NCBI GenBank assembly: GCA_029239935.1
Contig: JARBTY010000169.1
Coordinates: forward strand, 1-6,808
DNA: 6,808 nt
Direction of reading: 5' to 3'
Source: Clostridia bacterium
GTDB lineage: Bacteria > Bacillota_A > Clostridia > Lachnospirales > Cellulosilyticaceae
Numbering within the stretch: the first letter of the stretch is position 1; each line of letters begins with the position of its first letter. Position numbers and translations under genes: made by a program. The notes below the pieces were generated by a model. The model was not told where the DNA came from. It did not search any database and saw only the letters and a program-made list of their open reading frames with translations. Positions 1 through 5,337 of the stretch are shown in pieces.

Positions 1-49
1 ATACACTCTCTTTCTTATTAAAATAATTACTTTCTCTAGACTTACCCTC

Positions 50-98
50 AAATAAAAAAAGACAAAGAGCGCTGCATCTCCTGCTTAACGTCTTTGTC
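50..98 (-). terminator. Intrinsic terminator (minus strand)
   Basis: Read on the minus strand, GACAAAGA (98-91) pairs perfectly with TCTTTGTC (68-61), and CG and GC pairs can extend the stem inward. The hairpin is followed at once by seven T residues (60-54) and then ATTT. That is a textbook Rho-independent terminator for leftward transcription; the plus strand has no T-run after the hairpin. It could end the transporter transcript, whose stop codon is about 270 nt upstream, or the short transcript starting from the promoter at 129-157. Confidence 0.8.
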
Positions 99-128
99 AT
101 CCTTAACTTAATACCTTTAGATGAGTTG

Positions 129-157
129 ATTTTATCATATTCATTTATCTCTGTCAA
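129..157 (-). promoter_or_regulatory. Sigma-A-type promoter, leftward
   Basis: The minus strand has a perfect -35 box TTGACA (157-152), a 17-bp spacer and a -10 box TAAAAT (134-129). Transcription would start near 122, only about 25 nt before the terminator hairpin at 98-61. The product would be an RNA of roughly 70 nt, or an attenuated leader for a gene lying beyond the left edge. In AT-rich DNA some matches arise by chance, but two good boxes at ideal spacing are fairly convincing. Confidence 0.55.
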
Positions 158-164
158 TTGATTT

Positions 165-254
165 TCTCATATACATATAAACCAATGCTATTTTTATTTG
201 CATTTATTTCTATATTTATCTATATAATTCAAATTGGTATATATGTATATGAGA
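165..254. repeat. 22-bp inverted repeat with 46-bp spacer
   Basis: Bases 165-186 and 233-254 are reverse complements at 21 of 22 positions (TCTCATATACATATA... against ...TATATGTATATGAGA). The spacer at 187-232 is almost pure A/T. The left arm stops 7 bp short of the -35 box of the promoter at 129-157. As RNA it would form a long AU-rich stem; as DNA it could be an extended operator or the ends of a small miniature element. No protein is encoded in it. Confidence 0.7.
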
Positions 255-255
255 T

Positions 256-353
256 GATATAAATCCCCAACTTCAACAGTTGCTTTAACGCTCTCCGTAA
301 TAAACTATTTTCCGACTGCAATTTACCCTATGAAGTTCTCCACAGTTTATATC
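256..353. repeat. Nested inverted repeats, possible structured RNA
   Basis: Two nested perfect inverted repeats occupy this block: GATATAAA (256-263) with TTTATATC (346-353), and AACTTCA (269-275) with TGAAGTT (331-337). They are separated by an asymmetric internal loop, 5 nt on one side and 8 nt on the other. The 55-nt interior is less AT-rich than its surroundings. The block lies just after the transporter stop codon and directly abuts the repeat at 165-254. I do not recognise a known riboswitch or RNA family. The strand is undetermined, though leftward transcription from the transporter gene would include it. Confidence 0.5.
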
Positions 354-366
354 TTGTTTTTCAAAT

Positions 367-1596
367 TTATTCACAGCTTATTCTATCATTTTTTATTTCT
401 TCGATAAGCTCTTTATGGGTATGTTTCTTGAGTTTAGCTGCTAGAAAAATCATGACAGGCATATATAAAAGTGCCATCATTCCAAAGGTAACAGAAAAAC
501 TCATTTTTTCCGCTATCCAGCCCACTAATGGAAAGATGCCTATCATAAACAAACTGAATAGTAAGCTGTCACAGGATAAGATAGTTGCTCTATATTCAGA
601 AGGTATGCCTTTATTGATATAGTCACTAAATAATGTGAATCCAACTCCGCCAGAAACCGTTATCAAAAGGAAAAAAATGATTGATAAACGCTGTACAAAT
701 GCCAGTCCTGCCAGTGAGAAAATATTGATACACGCTATACTTATTAACGTCCCTCTTAATTGCATGGTTTTTTCAAGTTTATACGCATATTTGGAGCTTA
801 CCCCTTCCATCAAGCTTCCAAGCGCACAGATTATAGCAATAGCCGTTTTGGAATAGCTCATGTCTGAAAAGTACTTTTGACTGTAGAAAAATACGGTTGT
901 CTGTAAACTTCCTGCCAAAGCCGAAAATAGCATCACATAAAGCACTGTCTTTCTTTCCCTAAGCACCTTAAGACTTGTAGTGAATTGTAAGAAAAAGAGA
1001 TTCTCTGATGGCTTTTTATGCTCTTTAGGAACTGGCGGTTCACAAAATTGATAAGATACTCCTAGTGCAGCTATTTGTATAACTGTTCCTACTATATAGA
1101 CATATAAAAACTTTACATCTGCTAAAATACCACCGAGCAGCACTGCTGCCCCTTGGGCAATAGACATAGCAAATGCCAGATTACCCCATATGACTTTATA
1201 TTTATCTTCCTCTCCTACTATTTTGAGACTGTCATAAACCAGTGCTTCTGCTGCTCCAGAGTGCAGATTTAAAGCCGCCGCACTCAGACTAAAAGCTATG
1301 GCAAATCCCCAAAATCCATCTGCAGTAATCATCAGCAGACATGAAACAATACTTATGATTCTCCCTGCTATCACACTGAATCTTTTGCCATATATATCTG
1401 CAATGACTCCTGTAGGCAGCTCAAAAAGCACCCCTGTCAGATGGTACACGGACTCCAAAAGTCCTATCTCAATTAAAGACATCCCTCTAAAAGCTAGATA
1501 TAGAACCCATATGGCTGAACTCATATTTAATTGTGTCAAAAAGTTGTACACATAACTTACCTTTACATTGTTTTTTAATTGATCTTCCCTATTCAC
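367..1596 (-). CDS. MFS transporter, probable drug efflux pump
   Basis: This 409-residue protein has the length and hydrophobic pattern of a 12-helix major facilitator superfamily antiporter in the cytoplasmic membrane. Motif A of proton-driven MFS exporters lies between the second and third helices as GVIADIYGKR (63-72). The stretch IPSEYRATILSCDSLLFSL (331-349) resembles the corresponding C-terminal part of Tet/DHA-like exporters. Translation starts at a GTG with AGGAGG (1605-1610) eight bases upstream. The substrate cannot be read from the sequence. The long leader with a leader ORF and two terminators is typical of inducible tetracycline, macrolide or related resistance determinants, so export of a translation inhibitor is the most economical inference. 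Other small-molecule export is possible. The family call is firm; the substrate is inferred. Confidence 0.9.
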   Translation of the reverse strand: MNREDQLKNNVKVSYVYNFLTQLNMSSAIWVLYLAFRGMSLIEIGLLESVYHLTGVLFELPTGVIADIYGKRFSVIAGRIISIVSCLLMITADGFWGFAIAFSLSAAALNLHSGAAEALVYDSLKIVGEEDKYKVIWGNLAFAMSIAQGAAVLLGGILADVKFLYVYIVGTVIQIAALGVSYQFCEPPVPKEHKKPSENLFFLQFTTSLKVLRERKTVLYVMLFSALAGSLQTTVFFYSQKYFSDMSYSKTAIAIICALGSLMEGVSSKYAYKLEKTMQLRGTLISIACINIFSLAGLAFVQRLSIIFFLLITVSGGVGFTLFSDYINKGIPSEYRATILSCDSLLFSLFMIGIFPLVGWIAEKMSFSVTFGMMALLYMPVMIFLAAKLKKHTHKELIEEIKNDRISCE

Positions 1597-1637
1597 CGCT
1601 AACGCCTCCTAAAATGTGTGTTTTAATTTTGTGCAAA

Positions 1638-1702
1638 CAAAAAAGCCTCATAATTGTTGTTTCTTTAGAAAATCTCAAAGAAACTCTGATTATAAAAGGC
1701 TT
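1638..1702 (-). terminator. Second attenuator hairpin with T-run
   Basis: On the minus strand three stacked helices form one long hairpin: AAGCCT (1702-1697) with AGGCTT (1648-1643), ATAAT (1693-1689) with ATTAT (1654-1650), and an apical 8-bp stem GTTTCTTT (1684-1677) with AAAGAAAC (1666-1659) around a 10-nt loop. Six T residues run from 1644 to 1639. It lies about 30 nt ahead of the transporter ribosome site, so it acts after the first terminator and before the coding region. It could instead be a processing or stability structure. Confidence 0.7.
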
Positions 1703-1734
1703 ATAGGAGAACGTTTGTCTATATTAAAATAAGT

Positions 1735-1772
1735 ATAAATAAAAAGACCCATGGTATAAACCCTGAGTCTTT
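1735..1772 (-). terminator. First attenuator terminator
   Basis: On the minus strand AAAGACTCAGGG (1772-1761) pairs with CCATGGGTCTTT (1754-1743) through 12 positions, with one G-T wobble and one G-A mismatch, around the loop TTTATA. The T-rich tail TTTTTATTT follows. It lies about 75 nt after the leader ORF stop codon and 140 nt ahead of the transporter start, the expected place for a conditional terminator. A possible antiterminator strand, AGTCTCTTT at 1835-1827, can pair in part with the 5' arm (AAAGACT). Confidence 0.8.
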
Positions 1773-1847
1773 AAAAATCTTACCTACCCGTACTGCAAAT
1801 TCATATTGAATGAATCTACTTAACCGAAAGAGACTTAGATCATGGCT

Positions 1848-1985
1848 TTATACTCTATTGGTACTTATTTCAAAAAAGGACGCACTTCTCCCGTAAAAAA
1901 GCCGAATTGCGCTTTTTGAAATAAAACTGCTATATTTCCACTCTCTATTTAAAGCAAAATTAACAGTACCAACTTTATTAGCCAT
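1848..1985 (-). CDS. Leader peptide, 45 codons, upstream of MFS gene
   Basis: This short ORF begins MANKVGTVNF, contains the stretch SKSAIRLFYGRSASFFEIS and ends TNRV before TAA. It has one of the best ribosome sites in the window: AAAAGGAGGT ending six bases before the ATG. It sits about 23 nt downstream of a strong promoter start and is followed by two terminators and the transporter gene. It shows no signal peptide, membrane segment or domain I recognise. The peptide is basic and rich in serine and aromatic residues. The position and the RNA inverted repeats inside it suggest its translation, rather than its product, is what matters, as with leader peptides of inducible resistance genes. 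A functional small protein cannot be excluded. Confidence 0.7.
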   Translation of the reverse strand: MANKVGTVNFALNREWKYSSFISKSAIRLFYGRSASFFEISTNRV

Positions 1986-2014
1986 GGTCTACCTCCTTTT
2001 AGTGTATTTTATTT

Positions 2015-2044
2015 ATTATAGCATATTTCTTAAAACCCTCGCAA
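2015..2044 (-). promoter_or_regulatory. Extended -10 promoter for leader and MFS gene
   Basis: The minus strand reads TTGCGA (2044-2039), an 18-bp spacer, then TATAAT (2020-2015) preceded by TGC, giving an extended -10 element. The -10 hexamer is a perfect consensus. Transcription should start near 2008, about 23 nt before the leader ORF. This strong constitutive-looking promoter ahead of a double terminator fits control by attenuation rather than by a repressor. Confidence 0.75.
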
Positions 2045-2101
2045 TAATTAATTATTACAGCCATTCTATAAATCATGCTGTCAGGTCTCATTTCCCTGTT
2101 T

Positions 2102-2944
2102 TTAAAGCCTTAATTTTATATTTTCATACACACTGTCAGGAACAACAAAACTGCCGTCTCCTGTTCCAAGAGCGATATCAGCCCTATTAGCTCCATGGAA
2201 GTCCGAGCCGCCCGAAGGCAAGAGGCTGTACTTATTAATCAGATACTCTGCGTATTGGGCCTCTTCCTCTGTATAAGACGGATAATACTGTTCTATACCA
2301 TCCAGCCCCAGTGCCACTAGCCTTTCCATGTGCGTCTCCATTTCTTCTTTTGTATAACCCTCAAATCCTATTTTTTTATGATAGTGGGCTAAAAAAGAGA
2401 GTCCACCAGCTTTTTTTATACTCTCTATCGCTTCATCAATCTCAAAAAGTTCGCCTTGCCCATAGGGTATAGGATCTAAATAGTTTTGCCATGCATCTGC
2501 AGCATTCTGACAGATGCCTTTATCTATTAAATATTTAGATACCGCCTGTCTATCGAGATATTCACCTGCCCCATAGTTTCTTAGTTCTTCCATCCCTATA
2601 GACACATCTCGCGTCGCAAGAACCCTTAGGAGTTCCTCTAAGCCTTCTTCTCTCGTCTTTCTAAGCTTGTTATATACTTTCAAGAAATATTTATTGCTAG
2701 GATCTATCCCCAGTCCTAAAATATGAAGTAACCGTCCTTCTCCATAAGCTACACTCAGTTCAATGCCCTTTATAAATTTTATATTATATTTTTCTGCCTC
2801 TCTTTGGGCTTCTTCAAGGCCTTCTATATTATCATGGTCTGTTAAGGCCAATGCGTATATCTTTTTATCGTAGGCCATCTTTAAGATTTCTGTAGGCGTA
2901 TTACTTCCATCAGACACAGTAGAATGTACATGTAAATCTATCAT
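2102..2944 (-). CDS. PHP-domain metal-dependent phosphoesterase (TrpH/YciV-like)
   Basis: This 280-residue cytoplasmic protein has the metal-binding motifs of the PHP phosphoesterase family in order: DLHVHS with H5 and H7, D12 in SDGS, TDHDN (35-39), E62 in KGIEL, H74 in LLHILGLG, H187 in LAHYHK, and GGSDFHG (245-251) with D248 and H250. Length and motif order match the stand-alone TrpH/YciV group, whose studied members hydrolyse nucleoside 3',5'-bisphosphates and trim short RNA 5' ends. The Pro that often follows the H187 position in AHP is replaced by Tyr. It starts 21 nt after the oxidoreductase stop, with AAAGGA ahead of its ATG, so the two genes are probably cotranscribed. The family is secure; the substrate is unknown. 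Confidence 0.9.
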   Translation of the reverse strand: MIDLHVHSTVSDGSNTPTEILKMAYDKKIYALALTDHDNIEGLEEAQREAEKYNIKFIKGIELSVAYGEGRLLHILGLGIDPSNKYFLKVYNKLRKTREEGLEELLRVLATRDVSIGMEELRNYGAGEYLDRQAVSKYLIDKGICQNAADAWQNYLDPIPYGQGELFEIDEAIESIKKAGGLSFLAHYHKKIGFEGYTKEEMETHMERLVALGLDGIEQYYPSYTEEEAQYAEYLINKYSLLPSGGSDFHGANRADIALGTGDGSFVVPDSVYENIKLRL

Positions 2945-2965
2945 AAGTATTGTTATCCTTTCTTC

Positions 2966-3952
2966 TTAGCGTAAGCCGTTATAGGATTTTAGAATATCGT
3001 CCATGACTTTATTGGTCCTGGCACCACTTATGCCTTTACTTGGACAACTCTCCACCCCATTTAGCTCATTAACAATAGTCTGAATCAAAGGCTCTTGTAT
3101 GTGCTTTGGATTGTCTAGGTCAAATACTTTTTTCTCTCCACTTGTAATCCATTCAACCGGTTCATTGCCAAAGGTGGAAAATCTAATCTTTCCTTCACTT
3201 CCAACGATCTCATTCATATCATAATCCTCATAAGCCGTAAAACACCATGTTCCCATGCCATGAACGCCTGAGTCAAATTTTAGATTTGCTGTAACAATAT
3301 CCTCTGCTTGATACAATCCCGCTTGGTTTGATGCCATCCCTGCCGCTTCAGCAATAGGCCCTAAGATAAAATCAAAAATATCTAAAGTGTGGGAAGCTAA
3401 ATCCAAAAATTTGCCGCCTCCTGCAATCTCTGGTATCACCCTCCAAGGTCTTGTCTCTTCTGCGTATTCATTCTCACGGGGTTTTTGATATAACGTTATC
3501 GTTATAAAACGTATATCTCCAATGCTCCCTTGTTCAATTAATTCTTTTACTTTCAAAAACCTCGGCAAAGCTCTCCTATAATAAGCTACAAACAACTCTA
3601 CACCAGCTTCTTCACAAGCTTTTACCATGGCTTCACACTCACTATAATTTCTTGCCATAGGTTTTTCAACGTATACGGGTTTCCCAGCTTTTGCACAGCG
3701 TAAAGTATACTCCATGTGATTAGCAGGAGGGGTAGCAATATAAACCGCATCCACCTCCGGGTCATTAATGAGTGCATCCGCGTCATCGTACCACTTTTTC
3801 ACTTGATGACGTTTCGCATAATCTTCTGCTAGAGCCCCTTGCCGTCTCATAACAGCAACAAGCTCTGAATGCTCTGCCCTTTGAAATCCTGGACCACTTT
3901 TTACCTCTGTTACATCACCACAACCTATAATGCCCCAACGAATGGTTTTCAT
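2966..3952 (-). CDS. Gfo/Idh/MocA-family NAD(P)-dependent oxidoreductase
   Basis: This 328-residue protein has the usual length and layout of the family. The N-terminal Rossmann fold opens with WGIIGCGDVTEV (6-17). A conserved ATPP (73-76) lies in the cofactor domain, and the signature EKPMARN (96-102) holds the active-site lysine K97. The C-terminal substrate domain contains GGGKFLDLASHTLD (178-191), whose H188 is at the usual catalytic histidine position. Members oxidise or reduce sugars, inositols and related hydroxy compounds with NAD(P); the substrate here cannot be told. The ATG has AAAGGAG eight bases upstream. It is the first gene of a pair with the PHP protein and has its own candidate promoter at 4031-4060. 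Confidence 0.93.
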   Translation of the reverse strand: MKTIRWGIIGCGDVTEVKSGPGFQRAEHSELVAVMRRQGALAEDYAKRHQVKKWYDDADALINDPEVDAVYIATPPANHMEYTLRCAKAGKPVYVEKPMARNYSECEAMVKACEEAGVELFVAYYRRALPRFLKVKELIEQGSIGDIRFITITLYQKPRENEYAEETRPWRVIPEIAGGGKFLDLASHTLDIFDFILGPIAEAAGMASNQAGLYQAEDIVTANLKFDSGVHGMGTWCFTAYEDYDMNEIVGSEGKIRFSTFGNEPVEWITSGEKKVFDLDNPKHIQEPLIQTIVNELNGVESCPSKGISGARTNKVMDDILKSYNGLR

Positions 3953-3995
3953 TTTACAGTCTCCTTTGTGTTTTCCATAAATGATTTGCTTTTTA

Positions 3996-4013
3996 ATAGA
4001 TTTAATAATCTAT
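3996..4013. promoter_or_regulatory. Palindrome in the oxidoreductase leader, candidate operator
   Basis: ATAGATT (3996-4002) and AATCTAT (4007-4013) form a perfect 7-bp inverted repeat around TAAT. It lies about 10-30 nt downstream of the predicted transcription start of the oxidoreductase operon and 45 nt ahead of the gene. That position suits a repressor operator, but the site is AT-rich and could be coincidental. Confidence 0.35.
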
Positions 4014-4030
4014 ATAGGCTTTATTTAAAT

Positions 4031-4060
4031 AGTATAACAAAGAAACTGCTGTTTGACGAA
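4031..4060 (-). promoter_or_regulatory. Candidate extended -10 promoter for oxidoreductase operon
   Basis: The minus strand has TATACT (4036-4031) preceded by TGT, forming an extended -10 element. A poor -35 hexamer TTCGTC (4060-4055) lies 18 bp upstream. It sits in the 130-bp gap between the glutathione peroxidase stop and the oxidoreductase start. No terminator is visible after the peroxidase gene, so read-through from that gene is an alternative source of transcript. Confidence 0.45.
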
Positions 4061-4082
4061 TTTTACTTTAACCTCTGAGGCT

Positions 4083-4568
4083 CTATTTTTTTACTAATCT
4101 CTCAATATCGTCTTTTATTTTTAGGGGCGTTACTGTTGGTCCATATCTTTTGACTACATTGCCCTCAGCATCTATTAAAAACTTAGTGAAATTCCATTTT
4201 ATTTCCTTGCTTAAAAAGCCTTTTGCTTCTTTCTTTAAGAATTTATACAAAGGGTGTGCCGTCTCTCCATTTACATCTATCTTCTCAAACATATTAAAGG
4301 AAACGCCATAGTTTAATTGGCAAAACTCTTGGATTTCCTTATTGCTTCCCGCCTCTTGTTTGGCAAACTGATTACAGGGAAACCCTAAAATTTCTAGACC
4401 TTCGTTTTTATAGGTTTTATATAATTCTTCTAGTTCCTTAAACTGAGGGGTTAGTCCGCATTTGCTGGCAGTATTTACAACTAAAACGACTTTGCCTTTA
4501 TACTCCTCCATTTTTATTTCCTGTCCACTTATTTTCTTGGCTGTAAAATCATAAAATTTCATATACAT
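4083..4568 (-). CDS. Glutathione peroxidase-family thiol peroxidase (Cys type)
   Basis: This 161-residue enzyme reduces hydrogen peroxide and organic hydroperoxides in the cytoplasm. The peroxidatic residue is C37 in [11 protein letters not shown], cysteine rather than selenocysteine. The rest of the catalytic tetrad is visible as Q71 in [12 protein letters not shown] and W125 and N126 in WNFTKF. C83 in EFCQ stands where thioredoxin-dependent members keep their resolving cysteine, so thioredoxin rather than glutathione is the likely reductant. The length is normal for bacterial members. Two starts are possible (ATG at 4568 or 4562); the first has GAGAGG about five bases upstream and the second is better spaced from GAGG. 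A strong promoter lies at 4634-4662. Confidence 0.94.
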   Translation of the reverse strand: MYMKFYDFTAKKISGQEIKMEEYKGKVVLVVNTASKCGLTPQFKELEELYKTYKNEGLEILGFPCNQFAKQEAGSNKEIQEFCQLNYGVSFNMFEKIDVNGETAHPLYKFLKKEAKGFLSKEIKWNFTKFLIDAEGNVVKRYGPTVTPLKIKDDIERLVKK

Positions 4569-4633
4569 TACTTCCTCTCTCGCATTTTTTTATTTTTTAA
4601 AATTATATTTTGCACAATCAATCTCTTAAGTAG

Positions 4634-4662
4634 AGTATATAACTTATCAAGTCAATTGTCAA
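4634..4662 (-). promoter_or_regulatory. Near-consensus promoter of the peroxidase gene
   Basis: The minus strand has a perfect TTGACA (4662-4657), a 17-bp spacer and TATACT (4639-4634). Transcription should start near 4627, about 60 nt before the peroxidase start codon. A short inverted repeat (CTCT...AGAG, 4623-4635) spans the start region. I see no convincing PerR box. Confidence 0.75.
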
Positions 4663-4830
4663 TCTCATTTAAGCCTTTTACTCTTTTATCCAATACATAT
4701 ACCCTTACTTTATCTTTTAAGCCTAATCTTATACTGTTTACCTGCAATAACATTTACTTTTTGACACTTATGATTGTTTTCAGTCTTACAACCTGTTAAA
4801 CTTACTGCATATATAAAAATACTAGCTGTC
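4652..4830 (-). pseudogene. Possible decayed small lipoprotein gene remnant
   Basis: On the minus strand one frame reads KTASIFIYAVSLTGC, a hydrophobic stretch ending in a lipobox-like LTGC. It continues through VNVIAGKQYKIRLK to a TAA at 4712-4710. The overlapping +1 frame continues smoothly as DKVRVYVLDKRVKGLNEID and stops with TGA at 4654-4652. Joined by a single frameshift near 4718 they give about 60 residues of plausible lipoprotein-like sequence. There is no start codon or ribosome site at the N-terminal side, and the gpx -35 box overlaps the end. This would be a broken remnant, but chance open frames this short are common, so confidence is low. Confidence 0.25.
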
Positions 4831-4870
4831 TTATGGTAGCTATCTAAATGAGATAATAACTCACTATTCG

Positions 4871-4888
4871 AAGGAGTGATTGTGCGTG
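4871..4888 (+). promoter_or_regulatory. Ribosome site that fixes the RidA start at GTG 4886
   Basis: AAGGAG occupies 4871-4876. The first in-frame alternative start, TTG at 4880, is only 3 nt away, too close for initiation. GTG at 4886 is 9 nt away, the normal distance. The protein therefore begins MKKNRNPENV rather than two residues earlier. No strong promoter is seen upstream: a TTGACA at 4760 lacks a good -10 partner, and the TATATA near 4810 lacks a good -35. Confidence 0.7.
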
Positions 4889-5275
4889 AAAAAAAATAGA
4901 AATCCTGAAAATGTCCATAGTCCGGTTGCAGCCTATACGCATCAAATAGAGGTTTCTGGACAAAACCGTTGGTTAGTTCTTTCTGGCCAACTCGGTAAAG
5001 ATGATCGTGGTGTTATTCCTGAAGATCCTATTGAACAGATAGAGATTGCTATGGAAAACCTGGTTCGAAACCTACATGCTGCTAATATGGATGTTAAAGA
5101 TTTAGTAAAAATAACCTTTTATATGGTTGGTCCTATTGATAATTCAAAACGCCGCGAAGCCGTTTCAAAAGTACTGAAGGAGCATACACCCTGTATGACA
5201 ATACTCTATGTAGCAGCTCTGGCGGATCCATCATTTAAGGTGGAAGTAGATGCCTGGGCATGTGCTGATAGTTAA
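4886..5275 (+). CDS. RidA/YjgF/UK114-family protein
   Basis: This 129-residue protein has the length and fold pattern of the trimeric RidA family. SGQLG (33-37) and DPIEQIEIAMENL (47-59) are family landmarks, and the C-terminal VEVDAWA (119-125) keeps the conserved glutamate E120. Classical RidA deaminates reactive enamine and imine intermediates such as 2-aminoacrylate, using an arginine in a PxR motif to hold the carboxylate. Here that place reads TPCMTIL (101-107), with methionine at 104, so the classical imine deaminase activity is doubtful and the protein probably belongs to another Rid subgroup. It is the only plus-strand gene, standing alone and convergent with the queuine salvage operon; only 52 bp separate their stop codons. 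Confidence 0.88.
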   Translation: MKKNRNPENVHSPVAAYTHQIEVSGQNRWLVLSGQLGKDDRGVIPEDPIEQIEIAMENLVRNLHAANMDVKDLVKITFYMVGPIDNSKRREAVSKVLKEHTPCMTILYVAALADPSFKVEVDAWACADS

Positions 5276-5302
5276 AACGGTATCAGCCTGCATTGCTATT
5301 GC

Positions 5303-5337
5303 TAAAATAAAAATTGAGGGGATTTATCTAATCCCCT
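5303..5337 (-). terminator. Terminator of the queuine salvage operon
   Basis: On the minus strand AGGGGATT (5337-5330) pairs perfectly with AATCCCCT (5324-5317) around a 5-nt loop, followed by CAATTTTTATTTT. The TAG stop codon of the radical SAM gene (5330-5328) lies inside the hairpin, so termination is built into the end of the gene. The plus-strand side lacks a T-run, so it should not serve the convergent RidA gene well. Confidence 0.85.

Larger units (their letters stand above)
1597..2008 (-). promoter_or_regulatory. Attenuator leader of the MFS gene
   Basis: This is the predicted 5' untranslated leader of about 410 nt, from a likely start near 2008 to the transporter GTG codon. In order it contains a strong ribosome site, a 45-codon leader ORF, a 75-nt spacer, a first intrinsic terminator (1735-1772), a second larger hairpin terminator (1638-1702) and the transporter ribosome site. 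Several competing inverted repeats lie inside and around the leader ORF. The layout is that of ribosome-controlled transcription attenuation: unperturbed translation would leave the terminators able to form, and slowed ribosomes would alter folding and allow read-through. The parts are seen in the sequence; the mechanism is inferred. Confidence 0.7.

Noticed and set aside
1..100. Open minus-strand frame from an ATG at 100 to the left edge, beginning MTKTLSRRCSALC
   Set aside because: Its first codons coincide with the terminator hairpin and T-run, and AAGG touches the ATG without spacing. It is better explained as terminator sequence.
367..375. TTATTCACA, a match to the DnaA-box consensus
   Set aside because: It is a single copy overlapping the end of the transporter gene. 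With no cluster of boxes and no dnaA, dnaN or repeat context, it is probably chance.
2057..2081. Hairpin ACAGC...GCTGT after the PHP gene as its terminator
   Set aside because: The stem is only 5 bp with a 15-nt loop and is followed by a mixed A/T tail rather than a T-run. The evidence is too weak to annotate.
3869..4078. 69-residue plus-strand frame antisense to the start of the oxidoreductase gene
   Set aside because: It has no good ribosome site and its low-complexity sequence comes from the antisense strand and spacer. The minus-strand gene is clearly the real one.
4600..4640. AT-rich repeat near the gpx start as a PerR operator
   Set aside because: No stretch matches the TTATAATNATTATAA pattern well enough, and the similarity is explained by base composition.
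4757..4792. TTGACA at 4760-4765 as the -35 box for the RidA gene
   Set aside because: The hexamer 17 bp downstream, TCTTAC, is a poor -10 box, and the start would lie about 90 nt from the gene. It is not convincing without transcript data.
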